Source: Aquabacterium sp. CECT 9606 (GTDB lineage: Bacteria > Pseudomonadota > Gammaproteobacteria > Burkholderiales > Burkholderiaceae_C). Taken from it: a stretch of DNA of 64,000 bases. Within the stretch, counting starts at the first letter, position 1. Each line of letters opens with the position of its first letter. Under the pieces are notes generated by a model, which saw only the letters and a list, made by a program, of their open reading frames with translations, did no database searches and had not been told where the DNA came from. Shown one piece after another: positions 54,575-63,490 of this stretch. The translations under genes and the position numbers were made by a program. The stretch is from the NCBI RefSeq assembly GCF_918741295.1, contig NZ_CAKKNB010000004.1, forward strand, positions 731,830 through 795,829, in the 5' to 3' direction.

Positions 54575-55903
54575 TCAGGGCGCCCGCTTCAGCCTGATGT
54601 GAGCCACCAGGCCGCCACCTGGGGCATTGCCCAGGTCCAGTTGGCCGCCCATGCGCTGAAGCGCTTTTTCCACAATGGCCAGGCCCAGGCCGGCGCCCGT
54701 GGCCGCTGTCCGTGCGGCATCTCCCCGGAAAAACGGCGTCGTCAACTGCGCCAGTTTTTCCACAGCCACGCCCGGGCCGTGGTCGCGCACCGTCAACAGC
54801 ACCCAAGAACCTGATCGCGTGTAGCTCACTTCAACATTGGCCACGCCGGTGTAGGTGTTGCGGCCATACCGGCGGGCGTTCTCGAACAGGTTGGTCAGCA
54901 CCCGGCCCAATTCGGTCTCGTCTGCCATCACCTTGGTGTCGATGGGCAGTTTGGCCCCGATGCGGATGCGCTTGGTGTCGCGGAACTGGCTGATCGCCTT
55001 GTCCACCACCGACGACACATGCACCGGCACCAGCGTGACATCACCGGGCCGCGCATAGTCCATGAACTTGTCGATGATGGCGTCCAGCTGGTCGATGTCG
55101 GCCGCGATGTTGCGCTTGGCTTCTTCGTCCACCACGCTCATCTCTGCTTCCAGGCGGATGCGGGCCAGTGGCGTGCGCAGGTCATGCGAGATGCCCGCCA
55201 GCATCACCGCGCGGTCTTCGTCCACCTTGGCCAGCTCGCGCGCCATGCGGTTGAAACCCTGGTTCACCTCGCGGATCTCTCGCGTGATCATGGATTCGTC
55301 CAGCACCGAGTCGTATTCGCCTTCGCGGATGCGGCTGGCGGCAAACGACAGCTCTTTCAGCGGCTGGTTGATCAATCGGGCAATCGTGGCCGAGCCCAGG
55401 ATGGTGGCGATGAAGGCGATGCCCACCCAGATGGTCCAGGTGCGCCCGGTCATGGGCTCGACCCGCGCGGTGTCGGCCTGCAACCAGTAGTTGTCACGCT
55501 CGATCTGGAAGCCGACCCACAGGCCCGGCACATGGTTCACGCTGCTGGCCACCACGGTGGTGGGCCCCAGGCGCGAACGCAGCTCCTTGCCGATCGCATT
55601 GGTGAAACGATTGACCTCAAAAGGCTCGAACTGGTCCGACGGCTCCCGCGCCTTGAGCACGATCGACTCCTGCTCGGACATGGTCTTGATCAGGGTGACG
55701 CGGTTGATGCTGTCGGCATAGTGCAAAGCCGCGCGCGACAAATTCACCAGGCTGGCAATTTGCTGCGCCGCCTGCACGGTGCGAGGTTCGAATTCCAGGG
55801 CTTTGAAGGTTTGAACCCAGGCCACGATGCCCAAAGTCAACAACAAGGCCAAAAGAATGAACGTCCGCCAGAACAGGCTGAGGGCGAAACGATTTCTACG
55901 CAT
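54575..55903 (-). CDS. EnvZ-type sensor histidine kinase
   Basis: The 442-residue product has two membrane helices (about 11-30 and 155-175) enclosing a periplasmic loop, a HAMP (LINQPLKELSFAASRIREGEYD), the H-box MLAGISHDLRTPLARIRLEAEM with His240, the N-box NLFENARRYG and the G boxes DHGPGVA and GAGLGLAIVEKAL. It is the partner of the response regulator 9 bp upstream, an OmpR/EnvZ-type pair. The sensed signal is unknown; osmolarity is only suggested by analogy. Its stop converges on ispF with 6 bp between. Confidence 0.92.
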   Translation of the reverse strand: MRRNRFALSLFWRTFILLALLLTLGIVAWVQTFKALEFEPRTVQAAQQIASLVNLSRAALHYADSINRVTLIKTMSEQESIVLKAREPSDQFEPFEVNRFTNAIGKELRSRLGPTTVVASSVNHVPGLWVGFQIERDNYWLQADTARVEPMTGRTWTIWVGIAFIATILGSATIARLINQPLKELSFAASRIREGEYDSVLDESMITREIREVNQGFNRMARELAKVDEDRAVMLAGISHDLRTPLARIRLEAEMSVVDEEAKRNIAADIDQLDAIIDKFMDYARPGDVTLVPVHVSSVVDKAISQFRDTKRIRIGAKLPIDTKVMADETELGRVLTNLFENARRYGRNTYTGVANVEVSYTRSGSWVLLTVRDHGPGVAVEKLAQLTTPFFRGDAARTAATGAGLGLAIVEKALQRMGGQLDLGNAPGGGLVAHIRLKRAP

Positions 55904-55912
55904 GCGCCACCA

Positions 55913-56650
55913 TCAAGCCCCACCGTCCGGCACGAACACATAACCCACGCCCCAGACCGTCTGGATGTAGCGGGGTTGGGACGGATCAGGCTCGATCATC
56001 TTGCGCAGGCGCGAGATCTGCACATCCAGGCTGCGGTCGAAAGGCTCGAACTCACGGCCACGGGCCAATTGCGCGAGTTTGTCGCGCGACAAGGGTTGGC
56101 GGGGATGGCGCACCAACGCCTTGAGCATTGAGAACTCACCCGTGGTCAGCGCCAGGGGCTCGCCTTCCTTGCTCAAGCGGCGCAGGGCCAGATCGAACTC
56201 GAACGGTCCGAACTGCACGGTCTGGGCTTCCTTGGCTGGGGCGCCGGGTGCCTCGGGGGCAGGGCGACGGCGCAACACCGCGTGGATGCGGGCCAGCAGT
56301 TCGCGGGGGTTGAAAGGCTTGGGCATGTAGTCATCGGCGCCCACTTCAAGGCCCACGATGCGGTCCACGTCCTCGACCTTGGCGGTCAGCATGATGATCG
56401 GGGTGCTGTCATTGGCAGCACGCAGACGGCGGCAGATGGACAGGCCATCTTCGCCGGGCAGCATCAAGTCCAGCACGATCAGGTCGACGGTTTCGCGGGT
56501 CAGCAGGCGGTTGAGCGCCTTGGCGTCCTCGGCCAGCAGGACCTCGAAGCCTTCCTGGCTGAGGTAGCGGCGCAGCAGGTCGCGGATGCGGGCGTCATCG
56601 TCCACCACCAGAATTCGATCTGGGCGCTGGGTGTTCGCTGTGGTGGTCAT
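55913..56650 (-). CDS. ompR: OmpR-type response regulator
   Basis: The 245-residue product has receiver features ILVVDDDARIRD (acidic triad), phosphorylation site Asp61 in LDLMLPGEDG, Thr in IIMLTAK and Lys in DYMPKPFN. The winged-helix output domain ends RYIQTVWGVGYVFVPDG, typical of OmpR. The gene has no strong ribosome-binding site, though CGAGGAG-like AGGAGACACGG lies upstream (GGAG 9 bp). A perfect 12-bp inverted repeat containing GTAACA lies 16-86 bp upstream and is a candidate self-binding site. Confidence 0.92.
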   Translation of the reverse strand: MTTTANTQRPDRILVVDDDARIRDLLRRYLSQEGFEVLLAEDAKALNRLLTRETVDLIVLDLMLPGEDGLSICRRLRAANDSTPIIMLTAKVEDVDRIVGLEVGADDYMPKPFNPRELLARIHAVLRRRPAPEAPGAPAKEAQTVQFGPFEFDLALRRLSKEGEPLALTTGEFSMLKALVRHPRQPLSRDKLAQLARGREFEPFDRSLDVQISRLRKMIEPDPSQPRYIQTVWGVGYVFVPDGGA

Positions 56651-56665
56651 CCGTGTCTCCTCGGA

Positions 56666-56736
56666 ATTTGTAACAAGCCGGGATTGTGCGCACTTTGCAC
56701 ACGCAAAAACCGGTGCTCTGACCCCTTGTTACAAAT
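56666..56736. promoter_or_regulatory. 12-bp inverted repeat between ompR and the SIMPL gene
   Basis: ATTTGTAACAAG (56666-56677) and CTTGTTACAAAT (56725-56736) are exact mirror copies 47 bp apart in the divergent gap. OmpR sites in enterobacteria contain GTAACA-like cores, so autoregulation and control of the divergent gene are plausible. Confidence 0.55.
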
Positions 56737-56859
56737 CTTGCGCTCTTGGGCAAGGTGAGTCAAGAGGGCTTGACACGTTCTTGAAAGCCCTGGGTCGGCG
56801 CTGGCGGCCGCTGGCACGTTATTGTGCAGGTCCCCCCCAAAACCATTCCAGGAGCCTTC

Positions 56860-57573
56860 ATGACTCGTTATTCGGTCCCCATGTTTTTGAGTTCGGCCGT
56901 GTTGTTGGTCGCCACCGCCTCTTTGGCTCATGCTGAGCCCTTGCGTGCCAACGTGGTCAGCTTTCAGACCACGGCCACGCAAGAGGTCACACAGGACTTG
57001 TTGGCCGTGACCTTGCAGGCCAACCGCGAAGGCGCTCAGGCCGCCGAGGTGCAAAGTGGACTCAAGCAGGCACTGGATGCTGCCTTGACCGAAGCCAAGC
57101 GCTCGGCCCAGGCCGGTGCCATGGACGTGCGCACCGGCTATTTCGCAGTCAATCCGCGTTACGGCAACAACGGCCGCATCAACGGCTGGCAGGGCACGGC
57201 CCAACTGGTGCTGGAAGGCACCGACACCACGCGCATTTCACAGACAGCCGGCAAGCTCAATCAACTCAATGTGGTGAACGTGAGTTACGGCCTGTCGCCA
57301 GCTTTGCGTGAGCAGCATGAATCGGCGCTCACGGCCGATGCCATCAACCGCTTCCGAACCCGCGCGGGCGAGTTGGCCAAGAACTTTGGCTTCACGGGCT
57401 ACTCGCTGGGCGAAGTCAATGTGCAGACCGGCGAGCCTGGTTTTCAAGGCCGCCCGATGATGATGGCCATGCGCGCCAAGGGTGCCGATGTGGCGGAGGC
57501 GGCCTTGCCGGTCGAGCCAGGCAAGGGCGTGCTCTCCGTGACCGTGTCAGGTCAGGTTGTCTTGAGCAAGTGA
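56860..57573 (+). CDS. SIMPL (DUF541) periplasmic protein
   Basis: ATG 56860 after CAGGAG gives 237 residues. A signal peptide (SSAVLLVATASLAHAEP) is followed by VVSFQTTATQEVTQDLLAVTLQA, the DUF541/SIMPL repeat, with GQVVLSK at the end as in the family. Function is not settled; the family occurs in BP26/OMP28-like oligomers. It is divergent from ompR, and the 12-bp inverted repeat may regulate both. The bpt gene converges on it with a 12-bp gap. Confidence 0.88.
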   Translation: MTRYSVPMFLSSAVLLVATASLAHAEPLRANVVSFQTTATQEVTQDLLAVTLQANREGAQAAEVQSGLKQALDAALTEAKRSAQAGAMDVRTGYFAVNPRYGNNGRINGWQGTAQLVLEGTDTTRISQTAGKLNQLNVVNVSYGLSPALREQHESALTADAINRFRTRAGELAKNFGFTGYSLGEVNVQTGEPGFQGRPMMMAMRAKGADVAEAALPVEPGKGVLSVTVSGQVVLSK

Positions 57574-57585
57574 TGTGAGGGGAGT

Positions 57586-58335
57586 CTAGGGCGCGGCGGG
57601 TTCATCGCGCCACTGGCCACCCTTGAGTGTCTGGTGCGGCCGGAAATGCGTCTTGTAGGCCATCTTGCGGCTCTGTTCGATCCAGTAACCCAGGTACACG
57701 TGTGGCAGATTCAACTGTTGCGCCTGGTCGATCTGCCAGAGCACGCTGTAGGTGCCGTAGCTGCGGTGGGCTTCGGGTTCGTAGAAGGTGTAGACCGCTG
57801 ACAACCCATCGTTGAGGATGTCCAGGATCGACACCATCTTGAGTGCGCCCTGGGCCTGGCCTTCCTTGGGGGGCTCGCGGAACTCCACCAGCCGCGAGTT
57901 GACTCGGCTTTGCAGCAGGAACTGCGTGTATTGGTCGACCGAGTCGTGGTCCATGCCCCCGCCTTTGTGGCGACCGGCCTGGTAACGCAGGTAGAGCTGA
58001 TAGTGCTCGGGCGTGAAGCACAGCCGCAGCACACGCGCTTCCAGGCCATGATGCGACTTCCAGGCCCGCAATTGGCTGCGGCTGGCCACAAAGCGCTCGA
58101 CCGGTATCCGCAAGGGCACGCAGGCTTGGCAGCCATCGCAATACGGGCGGTAAGTGAACATGCCGCTGCGCCGAAAACCGTTGGCCACCAGGCCGGAGTA
58201 AACGTCAGCGTTGATCAGGTGACTGGGCGTGGCGACCTGCGACCGTGCCACCTTGCCATCCAGGTAGCTGCAAGGGTAGGGCGCCGTGGCGTAGAACTGC
58301 AAGGAAGCCAGGGGGAGGTCTTTGAGGTGCGTCAC
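57586..58335 (-). CDS. bpt: Bpt-type aminoacyl-tRNA:protein leucyltransferase (arginyltransferase family)
   Basis: The 249-residue protein has the ATE N-terminal Cys cluster [21 protein letters not shown] and the C-terminal GNAT-like block, with [38 protein letters not shown]. Bacterial Bpt adds Leu to N-terminal Asp or Glu of proteins, feeding them to ClpAP. Its start overlaps the aat stop by 4 bp, so the two N-end-rule transferases are coupled in one operon. Confidence 0.95.
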   Translation of the reverse strand: MTHLKDLPLASLQFYATAPYPCSYLDGKVARSQVATPSHLINADVYSGLVANGFRRSGMFTYRPYCDGCQACVPLRIPVERFVASRSQLRAWKSHHGLEARVLRLCFTPEHYQLYLRYQAGRHKGGGMDHDSVDQYTQFLLQSRVNSRLVEFREPPKEGQAQGALKMVSILDILNDGLSAVYTFYEPEAHRSYGTYSVLWQIDQAQQLNLPHVYLGYWIEQSRKMAYKTHFRPHQTLKGGQWRDEPAAP

Positions 58336-59069
58336 GCTGCCAAATCCAGGTGGGACCAGAATGAATCATCATAGGCCCAAACTTGCGGGCCTTTGAGATC
58401 GACGACGCCCCTCAAATGGGCTTCGAATTCAGCGCGCGGCCAAGTACGGCCACCCAGGGATGCCAGGTGGCTGGTGCGTTGCTGGCAGTCAATGGCGGTG
58501 ATGCCGTGGGCCCTGCAAAAGCAAACCAGCGCGGCCAACGCGATCTTGGACGCATCTGCCTGGCGCGTGAACATGGATTCGCCGTAGAACATCTGGCCCA
58601 AGCCGATCCCATACAGGCCGCCCACCAATTGGCCATTCACCCAGGTCTCGAACGAGTGCACCTGCCCAGCGGCATGCCAGCGCTTGTAGGCCGCTTGCAT
58701 GTCAGGAACGATCCAGGTGCCGTTTTGGCCATGGCGTGGTGCGTTGGCGCAAGCTTCGATCACTTGGTCAAAAGCGCTGTCAATGCGGATTTCGCAGCCG
58801 GGTGTGCGCAAGAACTTGCCAATCGTCTTGCGCAAGGATCGGGTCAGTTTGAACTCAGCCACCGGCAGCACCATGCGCGGGTCCGGCGTCCACCAGAGGA
58901 TGGGCTGGCCCTCGCTGAACCAGGGGAAAATGCCGTGCCGGTAAGCATCGGTCAGGCGCGCCACGCTCAAATCGCCGCCGGCCGCCAACAAGCCAGGGGC
59001 ATCGGTGGCCGCACTCCATGCCTGGGCGGTATCGGGGAAGGGGTCGAGAGCGTTAAGCCAAGTGATCAT
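58332..59069 (-). CDS. aat: Leucyl/phenylalanyl-tRNA-protein transferase
   Basis: ATG 59069 gives 245 residues: [58 protein letters not shown], the Aat N-terminal signature (YRxGxFPW and WWxPxPR). [31 protein letters not shown] is the family core. It adds Leu or Phe to N-terminal Lys/Arg. The ATG follows directly on a T7 run of the phasin terminator, with no ribosome-binding site. GTG 59093 inside the hairpin is an alternative start. bpt follows with a 4-bp overlap. Confidence 0.93.
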   Translation of the reverse strand: MITWLNALDPFPDTAQAWSAATDAPGLLAAGGDLSVARLTDAYRHGIFPWFSEGQPILWWTPDPRMVLPVAEFKLTRSLRKTIGKFLRTPGCEIRIDSAFDQVIEACANAPRHGQNGTWIVPDMQAAYKRWHAAGQVHSFETWVNGQLVGGLYGIGLGQMFYGESMFTRQADASKIALAALVCFCRAHGITAIDCQQRTSHLASLGGRTWPRAEFEAHLRGVVDLKGPQVWAYDDSFWSHLDLAA

Positions 59070-59100
59070 AAAAAAAGCCCGATGGCGAACCACCGGGCTT
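59070..59100 (-). terminator. Terminator of the phasin gene adjoining aat
   Basis: Read on the minus strand, AAGCCCG (59100-59094) pairs with CGGGCTT (59081-59075) with inner TGG/CCA pairing, followed by a T7 run ending at 59070, one base before the aat ATG. Confidence 0.9.
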
Positions 59101-59159
59101 AAGGGTACCTTGAACGAATTTCAGGAGGTACCGAGGAGACAACCTTTCAGCCCCAAGAA

Positions 59160-59714
59160 TCAGGCAGCCTTGCGTGGCTTGGCCGTGGCAGCTTGGGTGG
59201 CCTTGACGGCCGTGTTGGAGATGGCCTGGAAGTTGGCTTCGGCCACGTCAGCGGCTTGCTTGGCAGCCTTGTGCACCGAATCAAATGCATTGTTGGCGGC
59301 GGCCACGGCCGACTTGACCAATACCACGGCGTTTTCAGTGCCGGCAGGTGCGTTCTTCACGGCGTTGTCCACCACGGACATGAATTTCTTCTGGGCTTCA
59401 GACATCTGGCCTTCGGCAACCTTGCTGACTTCAGCGCTGGTGCTGGACGCGATGTCGTACAGGTGGCGGCTGTAAGCAGCGGCCTTTTCGGCGGATGGTT
59501 GCAGCAGGCTGGTGTTGAGGGCCAGCAACTCCTGGGCGTCTTTCACAGACAGGACAGCCTTGGTGTGCTCGGACACTTCATCCAGCGTGGCCTTGGCCAC
59601 TTGCAGGTTCAGCTCGACCAACTTTTCCACGCCTTCAAAAGCCTTTTGGCCCAGATCCAGCAGTGTGGCGATGTTGGCTTTGTGATTGGCCATGAGTTGT
59701 TCAGCGGTCAGCAT
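59160..59714 (-). CDS. phaP: Phasin
   Basis: ATG 59714 with GGAG upstream gives 184 residues. MLTAEQLMANHKANIATLLDLGQKAFEGVEKLVELNLQVAKATLDE is the typical phasin family (PhaP) start, all-helical with an Ala/Lys-rich tail. Phasins coat polyhydroxyalkanoate granules. A PhaR-like operator at 59772-59786 overlaps the predicted transcription start, so repression by PhaR is inferred. No phaC, phaA or phaB gene is in the window. A terminator follows at 59070-59100. Confidence 0.9.
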   Translation of the reverse strand: MLTAEQLMANHKANIATLLDLGQKAFEGVEKLVELNLQVAKATLDEVSEHTKAVLSVKDAQELLALNTSLLQPSAEKAAAYSRHLYDIASSTSAEVSKVAEGQMSEAQKKFMSVVDNAVKNAPAGTENAVVLVKSAVAAANNAFDSVHKAAKQAADVAEANFQAISNTAVKATQAATAKPRKAA

Positions 59715-59771
59715 GTCATATCTCCGTAAGATTGATGGGTTAAGTCGCTGCGCTCTGTGCTCAAACTGCTT

Positions 59772-59822
59772 TGTTGCGCTGCAACATGTCGCCAAGTATA
59801 TGGATCTGCAAACACTTTGCAA
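59772..59822 (-). promoter_or_regulatory. Phasin promoter with PhaR-like operator
   Basis: On the minus strand TTGCAA (59822-59817), a 16-bp spacer and TATACT (59800-59795) form a promoter. Just downstream is TGTTGC-GCT-GCAACA (59772-59786), a perfect dyad like PhaR targets. A looser copy (TTGTGCGGTGCAGCAA) is at 59831-59846. Confidence 0.6.
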
Positions 59823-59947
59823 GTGGTTTTTTGTGCGGTGCAGCAAAAGGTGGGTGAATGCCCGGTTTTTTTACCCTCAGGCAGGGTGAGGCGCGGCTTG
59901 GCCTACACTTGGCGTCCTCGAATCCACACACTCCTGATCGATTAATC

Positions 59948-60484
59948 ATGAGCCTGCTGCTAGTCCCTCCCGGTGCCAAGGCACCCGATGCGTTCAACGT
60001 CATCATCGAAATCTCGGCCAATTCCGACCCGGTCAAGTACGAAGTCGACCATGAAACCGGCGCGGTTTTCGTCGACCGCTTCATGGGCACCGCGATGCAC
60101 TATCCGTGCAACTACGGCTATGTGCCCCAAACCCTGGCCGATGACGGAGATCCGGTCGATGTGCTGGTGGTGACGCCTTTCCCATTGCCTCCTGGCGTGG
60201 TGGTGGCCTGCCGCCCTCTGGGCATCCTGAAAATGGACGACGAGGCCGGTGGCGACTCCAAACTCGTGGCCGTGCCCACCGAAAAGATCTTGCCGATGTA
60301 CTCCAAGATCAAGTCGACGGATGACCTGCCCGAGCAGTTGCTCAAGCAGATCCAGCACTTCTTTGAGCACTACAAGGATCTGGAGCCTGGCAAGTGGGTG
60401 AAAGTGATTGGCTGGGCTGGTATTGAAGATGCCAAGGCGGAAGTCACCCAAGGCATTGCCAACTACAACAAGAAGCACGCCTGA
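59948..60484 (+). CDS. ppa: Inorganic diphosphatase
   Basis: ATG 59948 gives 178 residues. The family I catalytic pattern is visible: [56 protein letters not shown] with the metal-binding Asp triad, and the [23 protein letters not shown]ys/Asp cluster. It hydrolyses pyrophosphate, driving biosynthesis forward, in the cytosol. Single gene, with its own terminator. Confidence 0.95.
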   Translation: MSLLLVPPGAKAPDAFNVIIEISANSDPVKYEVDHETGAVFVDRFMGTAMHYPCNYGYVPQTLADDGDPVDVLVVTPFPLPPGVVVACRPLGILKMDDEAGGDSKLVAVPTEKILPMYSKIKSTDDLPEQLLKQIQHFFEHYKDLEPGKWVKVIGWAGIEDAKAEVTQGIANYNKKHA

Positions 60485-60505
60485 TTCTTCAATCAAGCTT
60501 GCGTT

Positions 60506-60544
60506 AAAAAACCGCCGAACCCGTGAGGGCTGTGGCGGTTTTTT
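60506..60544. terminator. Bidirectional terminator between ppa and the aminotransferase gene
   Basis: AAAAAACCGCC (60506-60516) and GGCGGTTTTTT (60534-60544) form a stem with A- and T-runs on both sides, so it can end transcription from both convergent genes. Confidence 0.92.
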
Positions 60545-60566
60545 ATTGGGCGCGCAGCCACTCGGT

Positions 60567-61889
60567 TTATTCGAGGCGCTTGATCACCTTGGCCAGGGTC
60601 GAGGCAATCTGGTCAATCTGTCCGTCGTTGATGATCAGGGGCGGCGAAATGGCGATGTTGTCGCCCGCGGCACGCACCAAAACGCCTTCTTCCCAACAGC
60701 CGAGGAAGGCCTCAAACGCCCGGCGCCCGGGGGCAGCACCGGCCCTGGGGGCGAACTCCACCGCGACCACAGCACCCGTGTTGCGGATGTCCACTACGTG
60801 GGGCTGGCCCTTCAGCTGGTGGAAGGCGTCTTCGAACTTGCCTTCCAATTGCGCCGCCCGGGTCAACAGGCCTTCTTCTTCATACGTGTCCAAGGTGCCG
60901 TGGGCGGCAGCGCAAGCCATGGGATGGGCTGAATAGGTGTAGCCGTGCGGCAGCTCGATCGCGGCCGGCGGGCCCTGCATGAAGGTGTCATGAATACCTT
61001 GCTTGGCGAACACAGCGCCCATCGGGATCACGCCATTGGTGATGCCCTTGGCGGCGGTCAACAGGTCAGGAGTCACGCCATAGTGCTGCGCCGCGAAGGG
61101 TGAGCCCAGCCGCCCAAAGCCCGAAATCACCTCGTCGAAAATCAGCAGGATGCCGTGCTTGTCGCAGATGTCGCGCAGGCGCTGCAGGTAGCCTTTGGGC
61201 GGCAGCAGCACACCGGTCGAGCCGGCCATGGGCTCCACGATGACGGCAGCAATGGTGGACGCGTCGTGCAGCGTCACCAGGCGCTCCAGGTCGTCGGCCA
61301 GCTCGGCGCCGTGCTGGGGCTGACCTTTGGTGAATGCGTTGCGGGTGAGGTCGTGCGTGTGGCGCAGGTGATCGACGCCAGCCACCAGGTTGCCGAACAG
61401 TTTGCGGTTGGGCCCCAAGCCACCCAAGGCGGTGCCCGCGAAGTTGACACCGTGATAACCCCGTTCGCGCCCGATCAGGCGGGTGCGGTGGCCTTCGCCA
61501 CGCAGTCGGTGGTAGGCGATGGCGATCTTCAGGGCCGTGTCCACGGCTTCAGAGCCCGAGTTGGTGAAGAACACCTTGTTGAGGCCTTCAGGCGTGAGCT
61601 TGACCAGCCGCTCAGCCAAGGAAAACGCTAAAGGGTGTCCCATCTGGAAGGGCGGCGCGTAGTCCATCTCCGCCACCTGGTGGGCAATGGCGTCAACGAT
61701 GCGTGGCCGGGCGTGGCCGGCATTGACACACCACAGACCCGAGGTGCCGTCCAGGATCTCGCGCCCCTCAGGCGTCCAGTAGTGCATGCCGCTGGCCTTG
61801 GCCAGCATGCGAGGTGACTGCTTGAATTCCCGGTTTGCCGTGAACGGCATCCAGAAGGCGTCCATGTTTGGGTTCACGTTGTGCTCCAT
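60567..61889 (-). CDS. Omega-amino acid:pyruvate aminotransferase (class III)
   Basis: ATG 61889 gives 440 residues (an upstream in-frame ATG at 61904 is weaker). PFTANREFKQSPRMLAKASGMHYWTPEGREILDGTSGLWCVNAGHARP is the beta-alanine-pyruvate aminotransferase start. FTNSGSEAVDTALKIAIAYH is the PLP-phosphate loop. IFDEVISGFGRLGSPFAAQHYGVTPDLLTAAKGITNG carries the Asp and the PLP Lys. It likely moves the amino group of beta-alanine or another omega-amino acid to pyruvate. The exact donor is inferred. Confidence 0.92.
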   Translation of the reverse strand: MEHNVNPNMDAFWMPFTANREFKQSPRMLAKASGMHYWTPEGREILDGTSGLWCVNAGHARPRIVDAIAHQVAEMDYAPPFQMGHPLAFSLAERLVKLTPEGLNKVFFTNSGSEAVDTALKIAIAYHRLRGEGHRTRLIGRERGYHGVNFAGTALGGLGPNRKLFGNLVAGVDHLRHTHDLTRNAFTKGQPQHGAELADDLERLVTLHDASTIAAVIVEPMAGSTGVLLPPKGYLQRLRDICDKHGILLIFDEVISGFGRLGSPFAAQHYGVTPDLLTAAKGITNGVIPMGAVFAKQGIHDTFMQGPPAAIELPHGYTYSAHPMACAAAHGTLDTYEEEGLLTRAAQLEGKFEDAFHQLKGQPHVVDIRNTGAVVAVEFAPRAGAAPGRRAFEAFLGCWEEGVLVRAAGDNIAISPPLIINDGQIDQIASTLAKVIKRLE

Positions 61890-61979
61890 GTGTTTCCAAG
61901 TCACCCTACATCATTGGCAGGGTCCTGACATTTGTACGCCCAAAAACCGACAGGGATGGCACAGGTGCCAAAAATTTAG

Positions 61980-61993
61980 GTCTTATATAAGAC
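61980..61993 (+). promoter_or_regulatory. 14-bp palindrome upstream of the aceA promoter
   Basis: GTCTTATATAAGAC is a perfect palindrome directly upstream of the aceA -35 box (TTGAAA 62002-62007). A partial half-site ATAAGTC follows at 61994-62000. Confidence 0.6.
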
Positions 61994-62001
61994 ATAAGTC
62001 T

Positions 62002-62029
62002 TTGAAATTTGCGCCGAACTCTGTAGAAT
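62002..62029 (+). promoter_or_regulatory. aceA promoter
   Basis: TTGAAA (62002-62007), a 16-bp spacer and TAGAAT (62024-62029) lie 43 bp upstream of the aceA start. Confidence 0.6.
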
Positions 62030-62071
62030 CACGGGTTTTCCTCGTACCCACCAACCTCCCCCGGAGATGTC

Positions 62072-63388
62072 ATGACGAAACTCACACGCGAACAACAGAT
62101 CGCCGCCCTGGAAAAAGACTGGGCTGAAAACCCCCGCTGGAAGCTGGTCAAGCGCGGCTATTCCGCAGCTGACGTCGTGCGTCTGCGCGGCAGCCTGCAG
62201 CCTGAGTACACCCTGGCCAAGAACGGCGCTGAAAAGCTGTGGGAAAAAGTCAACGGTGGCGCCAAGAAGGGCTACGTCAACGCTTTCGGCGCCATCACCG
62301 CCGGTCAAGCCATGCAACAAGCCAAGGCTGGCCTGGAAGCCGTGTACCTGTCGGGCTGGCAAGTCGCCGCCGACGGCAACACCTCCGAAACCATGTACCC
62401 CGACCAATCGCTGTACGCGTACGACTCGGTGCCCACCATGGTTCGCCGCATCAACAACACGTTCAAGCGCGCTGACGAAATCCAATGGGGCCGTGGCATC
62501 AACCCAGGCGACGAAGGCTTTGTTGACTACTTCCTGCCGATCGTTGCTGACGCTGAAGCCGGTTTCGGTGGCGTTCTGAACGCTTTCGAACTGATGAAGA
62601 ACATGATCGCTTCGGGCGCTGCTGGCGTTCACTTCGAAGACCAACTGGCTGCCGTGAAGAAGTGCGGTCACATGGGCGGCAAGGTGCTGGTTCCTACACG
62701 TGAAGCCATCGAGAAGCTGATCGCTGCTCGTTTCGCTGCCGACGTGATGGGCGTGCCCACCATCGTTCTGGCCCGCACCGATGCTGAAGCAGCCAACCTG
62801 CTGACCAGCGACTGCGATGCCAACGACCAACCTTTCGTCACCGGCGAACGCACCCAAGAAGGCTTCTACCGCGTCAAGAACGGTCTGGAACAAGCCATCA
62901 GCCGTGGCGTGGCTTACGCTCCCTACGCTGACTTGGTGTGGTGCGAAACCGGCGTGCCTGACATCGGCTTCGCCCGTGAATTCGCGCAAGCTGTGCACGC
63001 TGCCTGCCCCGGCAAGCTGCTGTCGTACAACTGCTCGCCTTCGTTCAACTGGAAGAAGAACCTCAACGACAAGCAAATCGCTTCGTTCCAAGAGGACCTG
63101 TCGGCCCTGGGCTACAAGTACCAGTTCATCACGCTGGCTGGTATCCACATCAACTGGTACAACACGTTCCAGTTCGCTCACTCCTACGCCAACGGCGAAG
63201 GCATGAAGCACTACACCGAAATGGTTCAAGAGCCAGAATTCGCAGCTCGCGAAAAGGGCTACACCTTCGTGTCGCACCAACAAGAAGTGGGCGCTGGCTA
63301 CTTCGACGACGTGACCACCGTGATCCAAGGTGGTTCGTCTTCCGTGAAGGCCCTGACCGGCTCGACCGAAGAAGAACAGTTCCACTGA
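62072..63388 (+). CDS. aceA: Isocitrate lyase
   Basis: The 438-residue protein starts after CGGAG. The active-site loop [14 protein letters not shown] has the catalytic Cys198, and the [15 protein letters not shown] and [17 protein letters not shown] blocks match AceA-type isocitrate lyases. ICL splits isocitrate into succinate and glyoxylate, so acetyl units can be used for growth. Codon use is visibly more T- and C-ending (GCT, CGT) than in the neighbours, suggesting high expression. A 14-bp palindrome is upstream and a terminator downstream. aceB is not adjacent. Confidence 0.96.
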   Translation: MTKLTREQQIAALEKDWAENPRWKLVKRGYSAADVVRLRGSLQPEYTLAKNGAEKLWEKVNGGAKKGYVNAFGAITAGQAMQQAKAGLEAVYLSGWQVAADGNTSETMYPDQSLYAYDSVPTMVRRINNTFKRADEIQWGRGINPGDEGFVDYFLPIVADAEAGFGGVLNAFELMKNMIASGAAGVHFEDQLAAVKKCGHMGGKVLVPTREAIEKLIAARFAADVMGVPTIVLARTDAEAANLLTSDCDANDQPFVTGERTQEGFYRVKNGLEQAISRGVAYAPYADLVWCETGVPDIGFAREFAQAVHAACPGKLLSYNCSPSFNWKKNLNDKQIASFQEDLSALGYKYQFITLAGIHINWYNTFQFAHSYANGEGMKHYTEMVQEPEFAAREKGYTFVSHQQEVGAGYFDDVTTVIQGGSSSVKALTGSTEEEQFH

Positions 63389-63435
63389 TCGGCGCGGGCC
63401 GCGAGGCCCGTTGTCATGACTCAGTCAGGCATGAA

Positions 63436-63463
63436 AAGCGGCACCCTTGGGTGCCGCTTTTTT
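63436..63463 (+). terminator. aceA terminator
   Basis: AAGCGGCACCC (63436-63446) pairs with GGGTGCCGCTT (63449-63459), followed by a T-run to 63463. Confidence 0.94.
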
Positions 63464-63490
63464 CATTGGCGGTCCGACGTGAGTCAAGGC

